Shown here: positions 37,978 through 46,507 of the stretch, piece after piece
Layout of the letters: each line of letters starts with the position of its first letter
Position numbering within the stretch: position 1 is the stretch's first letter
Assembly (NCBI GenBank): GCA_947494435.1
Contig: CANLUY010000002.1
Location: forward strand, 62,001-126,000
Origin: an uncultured Litoreibacter sp.
GTDB taxonomy: Bacteria > Pseudomonadota > Alphaproteobacteria > Rhodobacterales > Rhodobacteraceae
DNA length: 64,000 nucleotides
Direction: 5' to 3'
Program-made: the position numbers and the translations under genes
The notes under the pieces: model-generated
The model's database searches: none
Told to the model about the DNA's origin: nothing
The model's input: only the letters and a program-made list of their open reading frames with translations

Positions 37978-39261
37978 TCAATTGATCACGTGTAACTGTT
38001 GCCGTGGCGTCGCAGTGCCTGAGGTTAACGCATCATACGGATCTTCCGGCGTAAGCATCATATCGACAACTTGGCGCAGCAACTGACGTCTGCCACGTGC
38101 CGAATAAAAGCCGCCCGGAATCTGTGAAGTTTCAAGAAGATAGTGTCTGTAGTCACGATAAGCTTTGCTGTCAGGTCGCGTGGGTGTCGTGAAAAACTCT
38201 GCCAGTGATTGTGTGGAAACGAATTCTGGCTTGTTGTAGACCGCGTCACCAAACACTTTCAGCGGAAATCCGCGCCATAATACCTGTTGCGCTGCGGTTG
38301 AGTTCACCGTGACGGCGCTGCGTGCCGTGTTGAGAAGTTGGGCGAGTTTCCCTCCGCGGACATAATGAACGCGCGCCGCGACGCCCTTCTCCCGCGAAAT
38401 CCTTCTAATTTCGCGTCGTAGCGGAACGCGTCCATCCTCAAGAGGGTGGGCCTTTAGCACGAGATGATGATGACTTGGCGCACCTTTGGCAAATCCTTCG
38501 ATGGTAAGGTCCAGGAATTCCGTCATGGTGCTAAACGGCGAATGCATCTGAAAGCTGGAATCATGCTCCAGTTGAAGCAAACACAGATGATAGGGAAACC
38601 CGCCATGTTTGATGCGCAACGTAGCGCCTGCGCGTTGCAACCAAGTAAATGGCATGGTCAGCAATCGCTTCACATAGAGCCGGAACTCTTTGGTCACAGG
38701 AATCGCGCGATGCGGCTTGAAGTTTCGGTATTTCCAATTCCGCAGAAAGACAAAATAATGATAGAGCGCCCCGTAGAAAACATGCTGGCGCATATCTCCC
38801 CAACGGGCGGGCGCGTCGGGTAGGTCCAAATCCATCCCGTCGAGTGCGTTCCGCATGTCCTGAACAGACATGTGCATCAGACGTGAATTGCCATTGGTTC
38901 CACCACGCTCATAGGTGACCCAGTATGGGCGCAAGTACCCTTCTTCGAACACATGGACTGTCAAACCAAGCGTATTGGCAATCTCGATAGCCTGAGCGTG
39001 AATGGGCCGCGTATCGCCATAGAGGACAATGTCGGTCGCACCCTTTTCTGATACCAGTGCACGAAAACGGTCCGGCCATGTGTCTTGCGGGTCGGTGAAC
39101 GGAATGTAGGTTTTGTTAGAGAACCAGAACGCGTCATCGCCTTTGTTAAAACCGACGCGCCAGACATTACCTCCGGCCGTCTGAAGCATTTTGCCCAGAC
39201 GATAGAAGAACGGCCCGTGAGGACCTTGTAAAAACAGGAAGGTTCTTCCCTGTTGAGACAT
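37978..39261 (-). CDS. kpsS: Capsule polysaccharide Kdo transferase KpsS-like
   Basis: The 427-residue product matches the KpsS half of the Kdo-linker pair: an N-terminal FLQGPHGPFFYRLG, then VHVFEEGYLRPYWVTYERGG and HHLVLKAHPLEDGR. KpsS adds the first beta-Kdo to phosphatidylglycerol. I took the ATG at 39261 with AGGGA nine bases upstream; an ATG at 39270 is an alternative. The gene is upstream of the export lipoprotein, 81 bases away. Confidence 0.82.
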   Translation of the reverse strand: MSQQGRTFLFLQGPHGPFFYRLGKMLQTAGGNVWRVGFNKGDDAFWFSNKTYIPFTDPQDTWPDRFRALVSEKGATDIVLYGDTRPIHAQAIEIANTLGLTVHVFEEGYLRPYWVTYERGGTNGNSRLMHMSVQDMRNALDGMDLDLPDAPARWGDMRQHVFYGALYHYFVFLRNWKYRNFKPHRAIPVTKEFRLYVKRLLTMPFTWLQRAGATLRIKHGGFPYHLCLLQLEHDSSFQMHSPFSTMTEFLDLTIEGFAKGAPSHHHLVLKAHPLEDGRVPLRREIRRISREKGVAARVHYVRGGKLAQLLNTARSAVTVNSTAAQQVLWRGFPLKVFGDAVYNKPEFVSTQSLAEFFTTPTRPDSKAYRDYRHYLLETSQIPGGFYSARGRRQLLRQVVDMMLTPEDPYDALTSGTATPRQQLHVIN

Positions 39262-39437
39262 CACACTCATTCCCTGCTGACTGCGATTGCGGACAGCTAA
39301 CACATCGATGCCAGTGGCACCAAACTCAAGCTTGACGCTACGACAAAATTTCGGCGTCAATATGGCACGGGGTTGCTCGCTTGCAGCATATCCTCCGCCA
39401 CGTTAGGTCCAGTCTTGCATCAACTGAGGTAAATTTC

Positions 39438-40025
39438 ATGTTTACGGGCATCGTCACCGATATCGGTCAAATCATAGAGCTTGAGCAACGCGGTGATCTG
39501 CGCGCTCGGATCAAATGTTCCTATGATACGGACGGAATAGACATTGGGGCGTCTATTGCCTGTGATGGATGCTGCCTGACAGTGGTCACGCTTGGTGAGG
39601 ACTGGTTTGACGTTGAAATCTCCGCAGAAAGCGTTTCGAAAACGAACCTTGAGGATTGGCGCGAGGGTTCACGTGTGAACCTCGAACGGGCTTTAAAGGT
39701 CGGGGACGAGTTGGGCGGACATATCGTTTCAGGACATGTTGACGGTGTCGCCGTGATTTCCGCGATGATCGACGAAGGCGACAGCACGCGTGTTACGCTT
39801 GAGGCACCAGATGCTCTGGCGCGTTTTATTGCCCCAAAAGGTTCCGTGGCTCTCAATGGAACATCGCTGACGGTAAACGAGGTGGATAGAACGCGTTTCG
39901 GGATCAACTTTATTCCGCATACCAAGTCAGTCACGAATTGGGGCGACGCGAAGGTTGGAGATCGGATCAATCTCGAAATCGACACGCTTGCGCGTTATGT
40001 TGCACGCTTGCAAGATTGGGCATGA
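39438..40025 (+). CDS. ribE: Riboflavin synthase alpha chain
   Basis: The 195-residue enzyme dismutates two lumazines into riboflavin. It has the double-lobed MFTGIVTDIG and MxGxI-like repeats, the SIACDGCCLTV catalytic segment, and GSVALNGTSLTV in the second lobe. The start at 39438 gives the standard N-terminus; the open frame extends upstream. It shares ATGA overlap with the next gene. Confidence 0.95.
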   Translation: MFTGIVTDIGQIIELEQRGDLRARIKCSYDTDGIDIGASIACDGCCLTVVTLGEDWFDVEISAESVSKTNLEDWREGSRVNLERALKVGDELGGHIVSGHVDGVAVISAMIDEGDSTRVTLEAPDALARFIAPKGSVALNGTSLTVNEVDRTRFGINFIPHTKSVTNWGDAKVGDRINLEIDTLARYVARLQDWA

Positions 40026-40594
40026 CAATGCTTGGTCATAACAACGGTCCCACCATGGAGGCCGGATATGGTTGGCGAAAGCAATGCTGGACCAAAGCAC
40101 GGAGAGACTTGCTGCCGACCTTGCCTATTGAGGTGCTCCGCACCCGGGTGAAACGGGCGAAAGCACTTGGATTGCCGTATAAGACCTACGCGTCAGTGCG
40201 TGCAGCGTCTGGCCACGACGTTGTTGGCTTTCTTTTCTCGAACAACGCACTTCGTGTGTTGAGGCCGGGCCAAATCGCCCCTGAATTGCGTGTGACGCGG
40301 CTTTTCCATGTCGCAGCAAAGTTGACAGCGCTCGCCCATCGACCCGTAGACCCTTTGGAAGTGCAAGACCAATTTGCGCAGCATGGCATCGACCTTAGAT
40401 GCGCGTTTGCCCCTCATTTTTCGGATAGCTGGTCGAAGATCGCAGAAGATGTGCTGGTGCCTATACGCGCCGCCGGACTGCCCAAGGATGGCGTGCTTGT
40501 CGTAGGCGAAACGTCTGACGAAAGAGACTGGTCTGCAGCCGCTAAGCTGGCTGGCTTCCTGAAGGCAGAGCAGTTTTTTGGTGCGCAACCCTAA
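40022..40594 (+). CDS. Conserved-looking hypothetical protein within the riboflavin set
   Basis: The 190-residue product overlaps the ribE stop (ATGA), so it is translationally coupled. A second ATG lies at 40028. It carries LGHNNGPTMEAGYGWRKQCW and LFSNNALRVLRPGQIAPELRV. No catalytic signature is recognised. Placement between ribE and ribBA may be incidental. Confidence 0.6.
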   Translation: MTMLGHNNGPTMEAGYGWRKQCWTKARRDLLPTLPIEVLRTRVKRAKALGLPYKTYASVRAASGHDVVGFLFSNNALRVLRPGQIAPELRVTRLFHVAAKLTALAHRPVDPLEVQDQFAQHGIDLRCAFAPHFSDSWSKIAEDVLVPIRAAGLPKDGVLVVGETSDERDWSAAAKLAGFLKAEQFFGAQP

Positions 40595-40652
40595 GATCGC
40601 CTAATTTTCTTCAAATTCAGCAGCCATGATGCGGTCATCAAGGAGAGTGCTG

Positions 40653-40997
40653 ATGAAATACCTCGCATTGATTGCAGCTTTGATGGCGCCACTGCCCTCA
40701 TATGCCGGGCAGCCGATAAGCTTGTCTATGGCGAATTGTGGTGGCCTGCTTCTTGGGATTGCCGACTTTCTTGAAGACCCAGATAGCCGTGAATTTGCTA
40801 TTCAATCCAGTGCAGTTTGGGCTGCAGCAGCAACAACAGAAGCTGGCCGAGACATGACACCAGAGCTCAATGAAACGGCGCAGGAATGGCGCGACCGCGG
40901 ATGGAGCGTTGCCTTCAGTGAAGACTTCCGCGATTGGACCAGCTATTGCCGCGCATTGGCCAAACACCGCCAAATCAAATTCCCTCCTCGCCCATAA
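40653..40997 (+). CDS. Small exported hypothetical protein
   Basis: The 114-residue protein begins with a signal peptide (MKYLALIAALMAPLPSYA). The mature part has two Cys that could pair. GGAG is seven bases before the ATG at 40653. No family is recognised. Confidence 0.6.
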   Translation: MKYLALIAALMAPLPSYAGQPISLSMANCGGLLLGIADFLEDPDSREFAIQSSAVWAAAATTEAGRDMTPELNETAQEWRDRGWSVAFSEDFRDWTSYCRALAKHRQIKFPPRP

Positions 40998-41066
40998 GAG
41001 CGTGGCGTTGCCCTTTCCAAGACACTGGAAAGGCACTATCTGCCATGGCAGCAAAGGACGCTGACC

Positions 41067-42164
41067 ATGACTGACTATTCCGACGCAATTTCACCGATCG
41101 AAGACATTCTCGATGACGCTCGCAACGGGCGGATGTTTATTCTCGTTGATCATGAAGATCGCGAAAATGAAGGCGATCTGGTCATCCCTGCTCAAATGGC
41201 GACGCCTGAAGCGATTAACTTTATGGCCAAGCACGGGCGGGGCTTGATCTGTTTGACACTCACAAGCGACAGAATTGATGCGTTGGGTCTCCCGCTGATG
41301 GCCTCTTGCAACTCTTCGAGGCATGAAACGGCGTTTACGATTTCTATCGAGGCGCGTGAAGGTGTGACGACGGGGATATCAGCGCATGATCGTGCCCGCA
41401 CTGTTGCTGTCGCAATTGATGCTTCCAAAACCGCGTCGGACATCGCAACGCCGGGCCATATTTTCCCGCTCCGCTCGCGGGACGGCGGCGTTTTGGTACG
41501 GGCGGGACATACCGAAGCCGCTGTGGATGTGTCGCGTTTGGCGGGATTGAACCCGTCAGGCGTAATCTGTGAGATCATGAACGAAGACGGCACCATGTCT
41601 CGTTTGCCTGACCTCGTAAGTTTCGCGCAGTTGCATGGACTAAAAATTGGTACCATCAGCGATTTGATCGCGTATCGCCGACGCCACGACAATCTTGTCA
41701 AAGAGGTCACGCAGCAAGCGGTGACGTCCGAGTTTGGTGGTGATTGGATGATGCGTGTCTTCACCGATGAAACCCAAGGCGCCGAACATATTGCGCTTAC
41801 CATGGGTGATCTGAACGATGATGCACCTGTTCTGACCCGGATGCATGCGCTGAACCCTATCGAAGATGTGCTGGGCTTGGGGCCATCCCCCGCTGATGAG
41901 CTTCGATGTGCCATGGCGGCAATCGCCTCCGAGGGAAGGGGGGCGGTGGTGTTGTTGCGCGACACGACCATGAAACTGGTGACGGATGGGGAGGTGTCCC
42001 CTCAAACGCTGCGCCAATACGGGCTTGGGGCGCAGATCTTGGCAGCGTTGGGATTGAGCAAGCTTGAGCTATTGACGAACAGCCCCTCACCAAGGGTTGT
42101 GGGGCTTGATGCCTATGGGCTTGAGATTACTGGTACACGCAATATTCCGATGGAGGGCGCATAG
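41067..42164 (+). CDS. ribB: DHBP synthase with degenerate RibA domain (RibBA-type)
   Basis: The N-terminal 205 residues are a full 3,4-dihydroxy-2-butanone-4-phosphate synthase (DHEDRENEGDL, ASCNSSRHETAFT, GHIFPLRSRDGG, RAGHTEAAVD). The C-terminal 160 residues align with GTP cyclohydrolase II but lack the zinc cysteines of that enzyme (no CLTGD-type or RCDCG motif), so that half is probably inactive. The usual length of bifunctional proteins is conserved. Its stop is followed at once by ribH. Confidence 0.9.
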   Translation: MTDYSDAISPIEDILDDARNGRMFILVDHEDRENEGDLVIPAQMATPEAINFMAKHGRGLICLTLTSDRIDALGLPLMASCNSSRHETAFTISIEAREGVTTGISAHDRARTVAVAIDASKTASDIATPGHIFPLRSRDGGVLVRAGHTEAAVDVSRLAGLNPSGVICEIMNEDGTMSRLPDLVSFAQLHGLKIGTISDLIAYRRRHDNLVKEVTQQAVTSEFGGDWMMRVFTDETQGAEHIALTMGDLNDDAPVLTRMHALNPIEDVLGLGPSPADELRCAMAAIASEGRGAVVLLRDTTMKLVTDGEVSPQTLRQYGLGAQILAALGLSKLELLTNSPSPRVVGLDAYGLEITGTRNIPMEGA

Positions 42165-42707
42165 ATGGCCGGACATGAAACCCATCACGTGATGGAAACG
42201 CCAAAGATGGACAAGCCCACGAAGCTGCTGATCGTCGTTTCACCCTATTACAAAGACATTGCGGATAATCTGGTGGCGGGTGCCGTGGCCGAATGTGAGG
42301 CTGCGGGGGCGGAGCATGAGATTGTCGAGATGCCGGGCGCGCTGGAAATTCCGCCCGCGATCCGCATTGCAGATCGGCAGGGCGACTACGATGGCTACGT
42401 CGCGCTGGGCTGCATCATTCGCGGAGAGACGACGCACTACGATACCGTCTGTAATGACAGCTCCCGCGGGTTGATGTTGTTGGGGCTTCAAGGATGTAAC
42501 ATCGGCAATGGTATCCTGACGGTTGAGGATAGGAAGCAAGCGGAAGTCCGAGCTGATCCCAAGGATCAAAATAAAGGTGGGGGTGCCGCGGCTGCGGCCT
42601 TGCATCTGATCGCGATGCAGCGCACATACGGCGCGAAATCGCGCGGGTTGGGGTTCCGGCCGGGCGGTAAGGATATTGAAGACGATGGAAGCTTCCAGAT
42701 CGCATGA
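42165..42707 (+). CDS. ribH: 6,7-dimethyl-8-ribityllumazine synthase
   Basis: The 180-residue product makes lumazine from the ribityl-uracil and the butanone phosphate. Motifs are VEMPGALEIPPAI, GCIIRGETTHYD (catalytic His in this segment) and GNGILTVEDRKQA. The ATG at 42165 lies just after the ribBA stop. Its end overlaps the nusB start (ATGA). Confidence 0.95.
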   Translation: MAGHETHHVMETPKMDKPTKLLIVVSPYYKDIADNLVAGAVAECEAAGAEHEIVEMPGALEIPPAIRIADRQGDYDGYVALGCIIRGETTHYDTVCNDSSRGLMLLGLQGCNIGNGILTVEDRKQAEVRADPKDQNKGGGAAAAALHLIAMQRTYGAKSRGLGFRPGGKDIEDDGSFQIA

Positions 42708-43171
42708 CCCTCTCTAAAGACCAAAAACGCGCGATGCGCTCTGCGGCGCGGCTTTATGCTGTGCAGGCTTTGTTTCAGATGGAGCATTCCAGCCAGTCGA
42801 TTGACGCTGTGCGCGCCGAATTTGAAGACCACCGCTTTGGCGCGGTCTATGAAGGCGAGGAGATGATCGAGGGGGATGTCGATACATTTCGCGGGCTTAT
42901 TGAAGGCGCCGTGACAGAGCAGCGCGCGATTGATCAGATGGCGGATCGGGCGATCGTTGAGACTTGGAAGATTGATCGGATTGATCCGACATTGCGCGCC
43001 CTTTTTCGCGCGGCCGGGGCTGAACTGGTCGCCAAGAAGACGCCGCCCAAGGTTGTGATCGTTGAGTTTGTGGACGTTGCGAAGGCATTTTTTCCTGACG
43101 GAAAAGAGCCTAAATTTGTGAATGCCGTTCTTGATCATATGGCCCGAGACGCGCAGCCTGAGGCCTTCTGA
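42704..43171 (+). CDS. nusB: Transcription antitermination protein NusB
   Basis: The 155-residue protein shows the all-helical NusB pattern (RSAARLYAVQALFQME, IDRIDPTLRALFRAAGAE, VVIVEFVDVAKAFF). It binds boxA RNA with S10. It is coupled to ribH, a common arrangement. Confidence 0.95.
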   Translation: MTLSKDQKRAMRSAARLYAVQALFQMEHSSQSIDAVRAEFEDHRFGAVYEGEEMIEGDVDTFRGLIEGAVTEQRAIDQMADRAIVETWKIDRIDPTLRALFRAAGAELVAKKTPPKVVIVEFVDVAKAFFPDGKEPKFVNAVLDHMARDAQPEAF

Positions 43172-43175
43172 CGGT

Positions 43176-43200
43176 ATTCCCCGCGCGCGGGGAATTTCTT
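43176..43200 (+). terminator. Palindromic terminator after nusB
   Basis: ATTCCCCGCGCGCGGGGAAT (43176-43195) is a perfect 20-base palindrome followed by TTCTT. Confidence 0.6.
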
Positions 43201-43332
43201 AACATACTGATCTTATTGTGCTTTTGAAAATACGCCGCTCGTCCCGCGCGCTGGGAGAAACGCGAGGATGGGTGAGGGCCGATTTCGTGTCACCATCTTA
43301 TCGACCCCCCGCGTGTTTTGTCGCCAATTGCT

Positions 43333-44286
43333 TTATACGTGGTGGCTTTCGACGAATTTTTTGTAGTCGTCGATCAGGTGTTCCAGCTCGTCCAACTCAA
43401 TGTTGAAGTCGTGGAATATCTCGTATTTCTGCTCCATAGTCAGCGCTTCGCCCGCCAGCAGCTTCACCAAGTTGCTTTTGATGACGAACCAACGGTCGAG
43501 GATTATGTCGAGGTCTTTTTTGATCGTCTCGTTAGGGGCCGCCATAATACCGAGGGAGGGCATTCCATCGCGAAGAGCCACGAGTGATTTCTCGTAAAAG
43601 CCCATTGTCTTCTCAAGATCGGCGCGGCCGATTTCGGCGTGATATCCTGTCCAAATCTCGCAGGCATCTTTTGCCATTTTCTGCGTGAGCATGCGTTGAC
43701 GGCCCGCAATTGTGATCAACATTGCTTGGGCTTGCGTGATTTCGAATGGATCGGAATACTGACCGGAAATGTCGGCCGCCAGCACTTGAGCTTTTTCAAG
43801 CAAGGACAGGTTGTGATCGTCGATGACATGCGCATTTTCGACATCGTGTCCGTCGTTCAGCACCGATTCAACAGCGGAATGCGTTTCTTGCCACTCCTCA
43901 GACAGCGCATCTAGGTCATGAAGTGTTCTTTTCCGTTTCTCAGGTCCAACGATATGCAGCCGTTCGTTCCCGTCGCGCAAAGCCTCGAGAATGATGTCCG
44001 TCTCATGCATGGCCTCTTCCAGATGCTCGTGGCTTTCTTCGATAGCGACGCCAGACGTCAACGCGCAGGATGCGGCTGCGACACGTTGGGTCAGCATAGT
44101 AAGACGGTCAGCATAACGGATGCGGTCTGCGCCATCAGACTCGATACCGGCGACGAACGCGTCTTTTTCATGAAGCGAAGCCAGAATGTCCTCAGCTTTT
44201 TTTCTGTCTGCTAAGGCGTTGCCTGCGGAAGATACTGAAAAGATTCCGGCGATGATTGTTGTGCCAATAAGTGTAAAAGCGTTCAT
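43333..44286 (-). CDS. Periplasmic protein with paired PilJ-like (type IV pili MCP N-terminal) repeats
   Basis: The 317-residue protein has a signal peptide and two helical segments with RLTMLTQRVAAASC and RQRMLTQKMAKDAC, the PilJ N-terminal motif. There is no membrane-spanning or methyl-accepting domain after them, so it is not a full receptor. It may sense small ligands such as nitrate in the periplasm. The ATG at 44286 follows GAGGG. Confidence 0.65.
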   Translation of the reverse strand: MNAFTLIGTTIIAGIFSVSSAGNALADRKKAEDILASLHEKDAFVAGIESDGADRIRYADRLTMLTQRVAAASCALTSGVAIEESHEHLEEAMHETDIILEALRDGNERLHIVGPEKRKRTLHDLDALSEEWQETHSAVESVLNDGHDVENAHVIDDHNLSLLEKAQVLAADISGQYSDPFEITQAQAMLITIAGRQRMLTQKMAKDACEIWTGYHAEIGRADLEKTMGFYEKSLVALRDGMPSLGIMAAPNETIKKDLDIILDRWFVIKSNLVKLLAGEALTMEQKYEIFHDFNIELDELEHLIDDYKKFVESHHV

Positions 44287-44503
44287 GGGACCCTCGTAAC
44301 GTAACAAATAGTTTACACCCAAATAACCGCGCAAGTTGACAGTCTCTTGAAAAGGACATGTCAAACTTTTGAAAATTTTGTGGCAAATGCCGGACAACCC
44401 CTTCGATATCTTTTTTCACCAATTGCACCCCCGTACCAAATCTGGGGTATGAGGGCGGTGAACGCTTCCGGCTAGGTCTCTTTCAACATTTGGGAGAGAC
44501 ACC

Positions 44504-45112
44504 GTGACCACTGCAGATTTATTCGCCTACCTCGTTTTACTGACCACCATGACATTGGCACCGGGACCTTTGCTGGCCATGACCATTGCCCGCACTTTGG
44601 GGCGCGATGTGTCAGGAGCTGCGTCTTTTGGCCTTGGGGTTGCGGTTGGAAATGTCGTTTTGATCGGTGCAATCTGGGCGGGGTTCGGTGCTTGGATGTC
44701 TTCCATGCCGACATTCATGGATTACGCAAAATATCTGGGCGTGGCTTACTTGATGTGGGTCGCGCTCGAGCTGTGGTTCAAAAGCTGCGAGATGGAGGGG
44801 GTTGCAAACAAAGGATCAAACGGGCGTGGGGCCGCGATTGCGGGCATGTTTTCCTGCTTTATTTCGCCCCACTACATGATGCTTTACATGCTGCTTCTGC
44901 CGCGCCTTATTGATCTGAATGCGGCCAGCACGGCGACAGTTGGCGGGCTGACCGTTGTCACCTTCGCCGTGCTTGCAATGTGTTATGCCGCTGTGATCTT
45001 TCTGGCGGACCGCTGCCGCGCGTTTTTGGTGAACCCGACCAAAGCGCAAATGCTCAATCGGGCTCTGTCTTTCGTGGTCGCGGGATGCGGTGTTTGGATG
45101 GTGGGTGCTTAA
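44504..45112 (+). CDS. LysE family amino acid exporter
   Basis: The 202-residue integral membrane protein has the LysE/RhtB start LTLAPGPLLAMTIARTLGRDV and about six helices. It would export small amino acids or a related metabolite. The GTG at 44504 follows GGGAG. It converges on the next gene, with a 4-base overlap at the ends. Confidence 0.85.
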   Translation: MTTADLFAYLVLLTTMTLAPGPLLAMTIARTLGRDVSGAASFGLGVAVGNVVLIGAIWAGFGAWMSSMPTFMDYAKYLGVAYLMWVALELWFKSCEMEGVANKGSNGRGAAIAGMFSCFISPHYMMLYMLLLPRLIDLNAASTATVGGLTVVTFAVLAMCYAAVIFLADRCRAFLVNPTKAQMLNRALSFVVAGCGVWMVGA

Positions 45113-45615
45113 CTGAGGCAGTTCACGGTTTTGATTGAGGCGCGGCTGGTGGTGTCAAAGACCCCATTATGCTGCGTTTCGCCCGTTTTGAGGGTCAGGG
45201 TGGCGCCTGCAATCTCGCTGTTATCGACGCGGATTTGACCAAGTGCGCTTTTTACCAACGTGTCATCCACATCAATTGTGAAGGCTACGGATTGTTGCGG
45301 GGGCAGACCGGTTAGGGTCAATGTGATCTGTGTGTCGCCGTCCGAGACTTTCGAGACCTTCGCCAAGCTACCAGCCCCAGCCACTGTTTGATAGGGTTGG
45401 AACACCTCCACCCCTGCGCCGCTGCCTGTCGTGTCAAAAATCAAACCCGCAGCGCTGCCCGCAAGGTCAAGCGTCAGCGTGGTCGGTCCCAGATCGCAGG
45501 TCGATGTGTTGGTGAAGGTGAAGCGGTCTTTCGGTGCGCCTTCAATGAATTGGGCGTCCAAACCGGCAAAGGCGGGCGTTGCGGTCAGGGCGATCAAGGT
45601 TGTCAGGGTCTTCAT
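45109..45615 (-). CDS. Exported 'aggregation factor core'-like protein
   Basis: The 168-residue product has a signal peptide (MKTLTTLIALTATPAFA) and a single beta-rich domain containing TNTSTCDLGPTTLTLDLAGSA and a late Cys. From memory, Rhodobacteraceae proteins of this shape are annotated 'aggregation factor core', but no biochemical function is established. It may be surface-exposed. Confidence 0.55.
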   Translation of the reverse strand: MKTLTTLIALTATPAFAGLDAQFIEGAPKDRFTFTNTSTCDLGPTTLTLDLAGSAAGLIFDTTGSGAGVEVFQPYQTVAGAGSLAKVSKVSDGDTQITLTLTGLPPQQSVAFTIDVDDTLVKSALGQIRVDNSEIAGATLTLKTGETQHNGVFDTTSRASIKTVNCLS

Positions 45616-45655
45616 ACGTGGCTTCCATCTGTTGGTCGTGCCACTCTTAAACGGA

Positions 45656-46507
45656 TCAGTCCGTGGTTTCCGTCGCCATATTATACTCGGTCAATTGGGC
45701 GGGGAGGAGGACGTAGATCTCATCGGGCGGCGTTACGAGTGCATGGCGCATGATCAGAGGATCTACGCCCATATCGTTGAGATAGGCCATCACCTCGCCC
45801 TGTCCACGTTGGATGTCCTCTACGGCCAAGAAGGCGGGCAGGGCGGAATTGGTGCCGAAGTAATGTTGGTGCACGCCGACTTGTGCGTCATCATGGATAG
45901 TGCGCTCTGTTCCGGCGGCCAACACGTATGGACAGGCGGACAGGCAGATGTCATTTGCGCCCATCAGCGTGTTGTAGTCTTGGTCCCTGAGATGGCGGCC
46001 GATGGTGAGCGCATCGCGCACAGAACCGCCTGGGGAGTTCAGTCGGATACGGGTGAGGGGCTGCGGATTTGCGTCCAGATAGTCTTTGAACCGCTCCGCG
46101 TCGCCGTCTTTGATCTGGCCCGTGAGGGACAGGGTCTCGCCCTTGATGTCGAAGGACAGGCGATTGGGCATGTCGCCGGTGGACCGGTAGGGGCGGTTCG
46201 GATTGCCTTCGTCGGCTTGCCTGAGCGGCGTGTCCCGCGGCGCATAGCGGCGGGTTTGATCCCCGGGCAAAACCGGCGTGTCGAAGCGGGGTTGCGTGGA
46301 GGGCCATGCGATATGCGGGATCGCGCGGAACAGGTCATTGCCCATCAGGAATAGCGCGATGCCAAGCTGGATCGCCAGAACCGCCTTGATTGCGGTTTTG
46401 GCGGTGAACCTGCTTTGGGTCGCGTTTGCCTGCCGTGCAGCCCGCTTTTGGGCGCGCTTCTGCGCGCGTGTTGGCGGCAATGTGGGGATGTCGGTGGTAG
46501 TGCTCAC
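45656..46507 (-). CDS. Membrane-anchored ClpP/crotonase-fold protease-like protein
   Basis: The 283-residue product has an Arg/Lys-rich N-terminus, one membrane helix (about 45-65: TAIKAVLAIQLGIALFL), a linker, and a ClpP-like periplasmic domain. The domain shows NSPGGSV, a nucleophile segment CLSACPYVLAAG and VGVHQHYFG, matching the serine protease layout of ClpP-type periplasmic proteins. The GTG at 46507 overlaps the TGA of the upstream gene, so the two are coupled. Confidence 0.75.
   Translation of the reverse strand: MSTTTDIPTLPPTRAQKRAQKRAARQANATQSRFTAKTAIKAVLAIQLGIALFLMGNDLFRAIPHIAWPSTQPRFDTPVLPGDQTRRYAPRDTPLRQADEGNPNRPYRSTGDMPNRLSFDIKGETLSLTGQIKDGDAERFKDYLDANPQPLTRIRLNSPGGSVRDALTIGRHLRDQDYNTLMGANDICLSACPYVLAAGTERTIHDDAQVGVHQHYFGTNSALPAFLAVEDIQRGQGEVMAYLNDMGVDPLIMRHALVTPPDEIYVLLPAQLTEYNMATETTD

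Noticed and set aside
45431-46354. 307-residue + strand frame opposite the ClpP-like gene
   Set aside because: The minus-strand product has clear ClpP motifs; the opposite frame has none.
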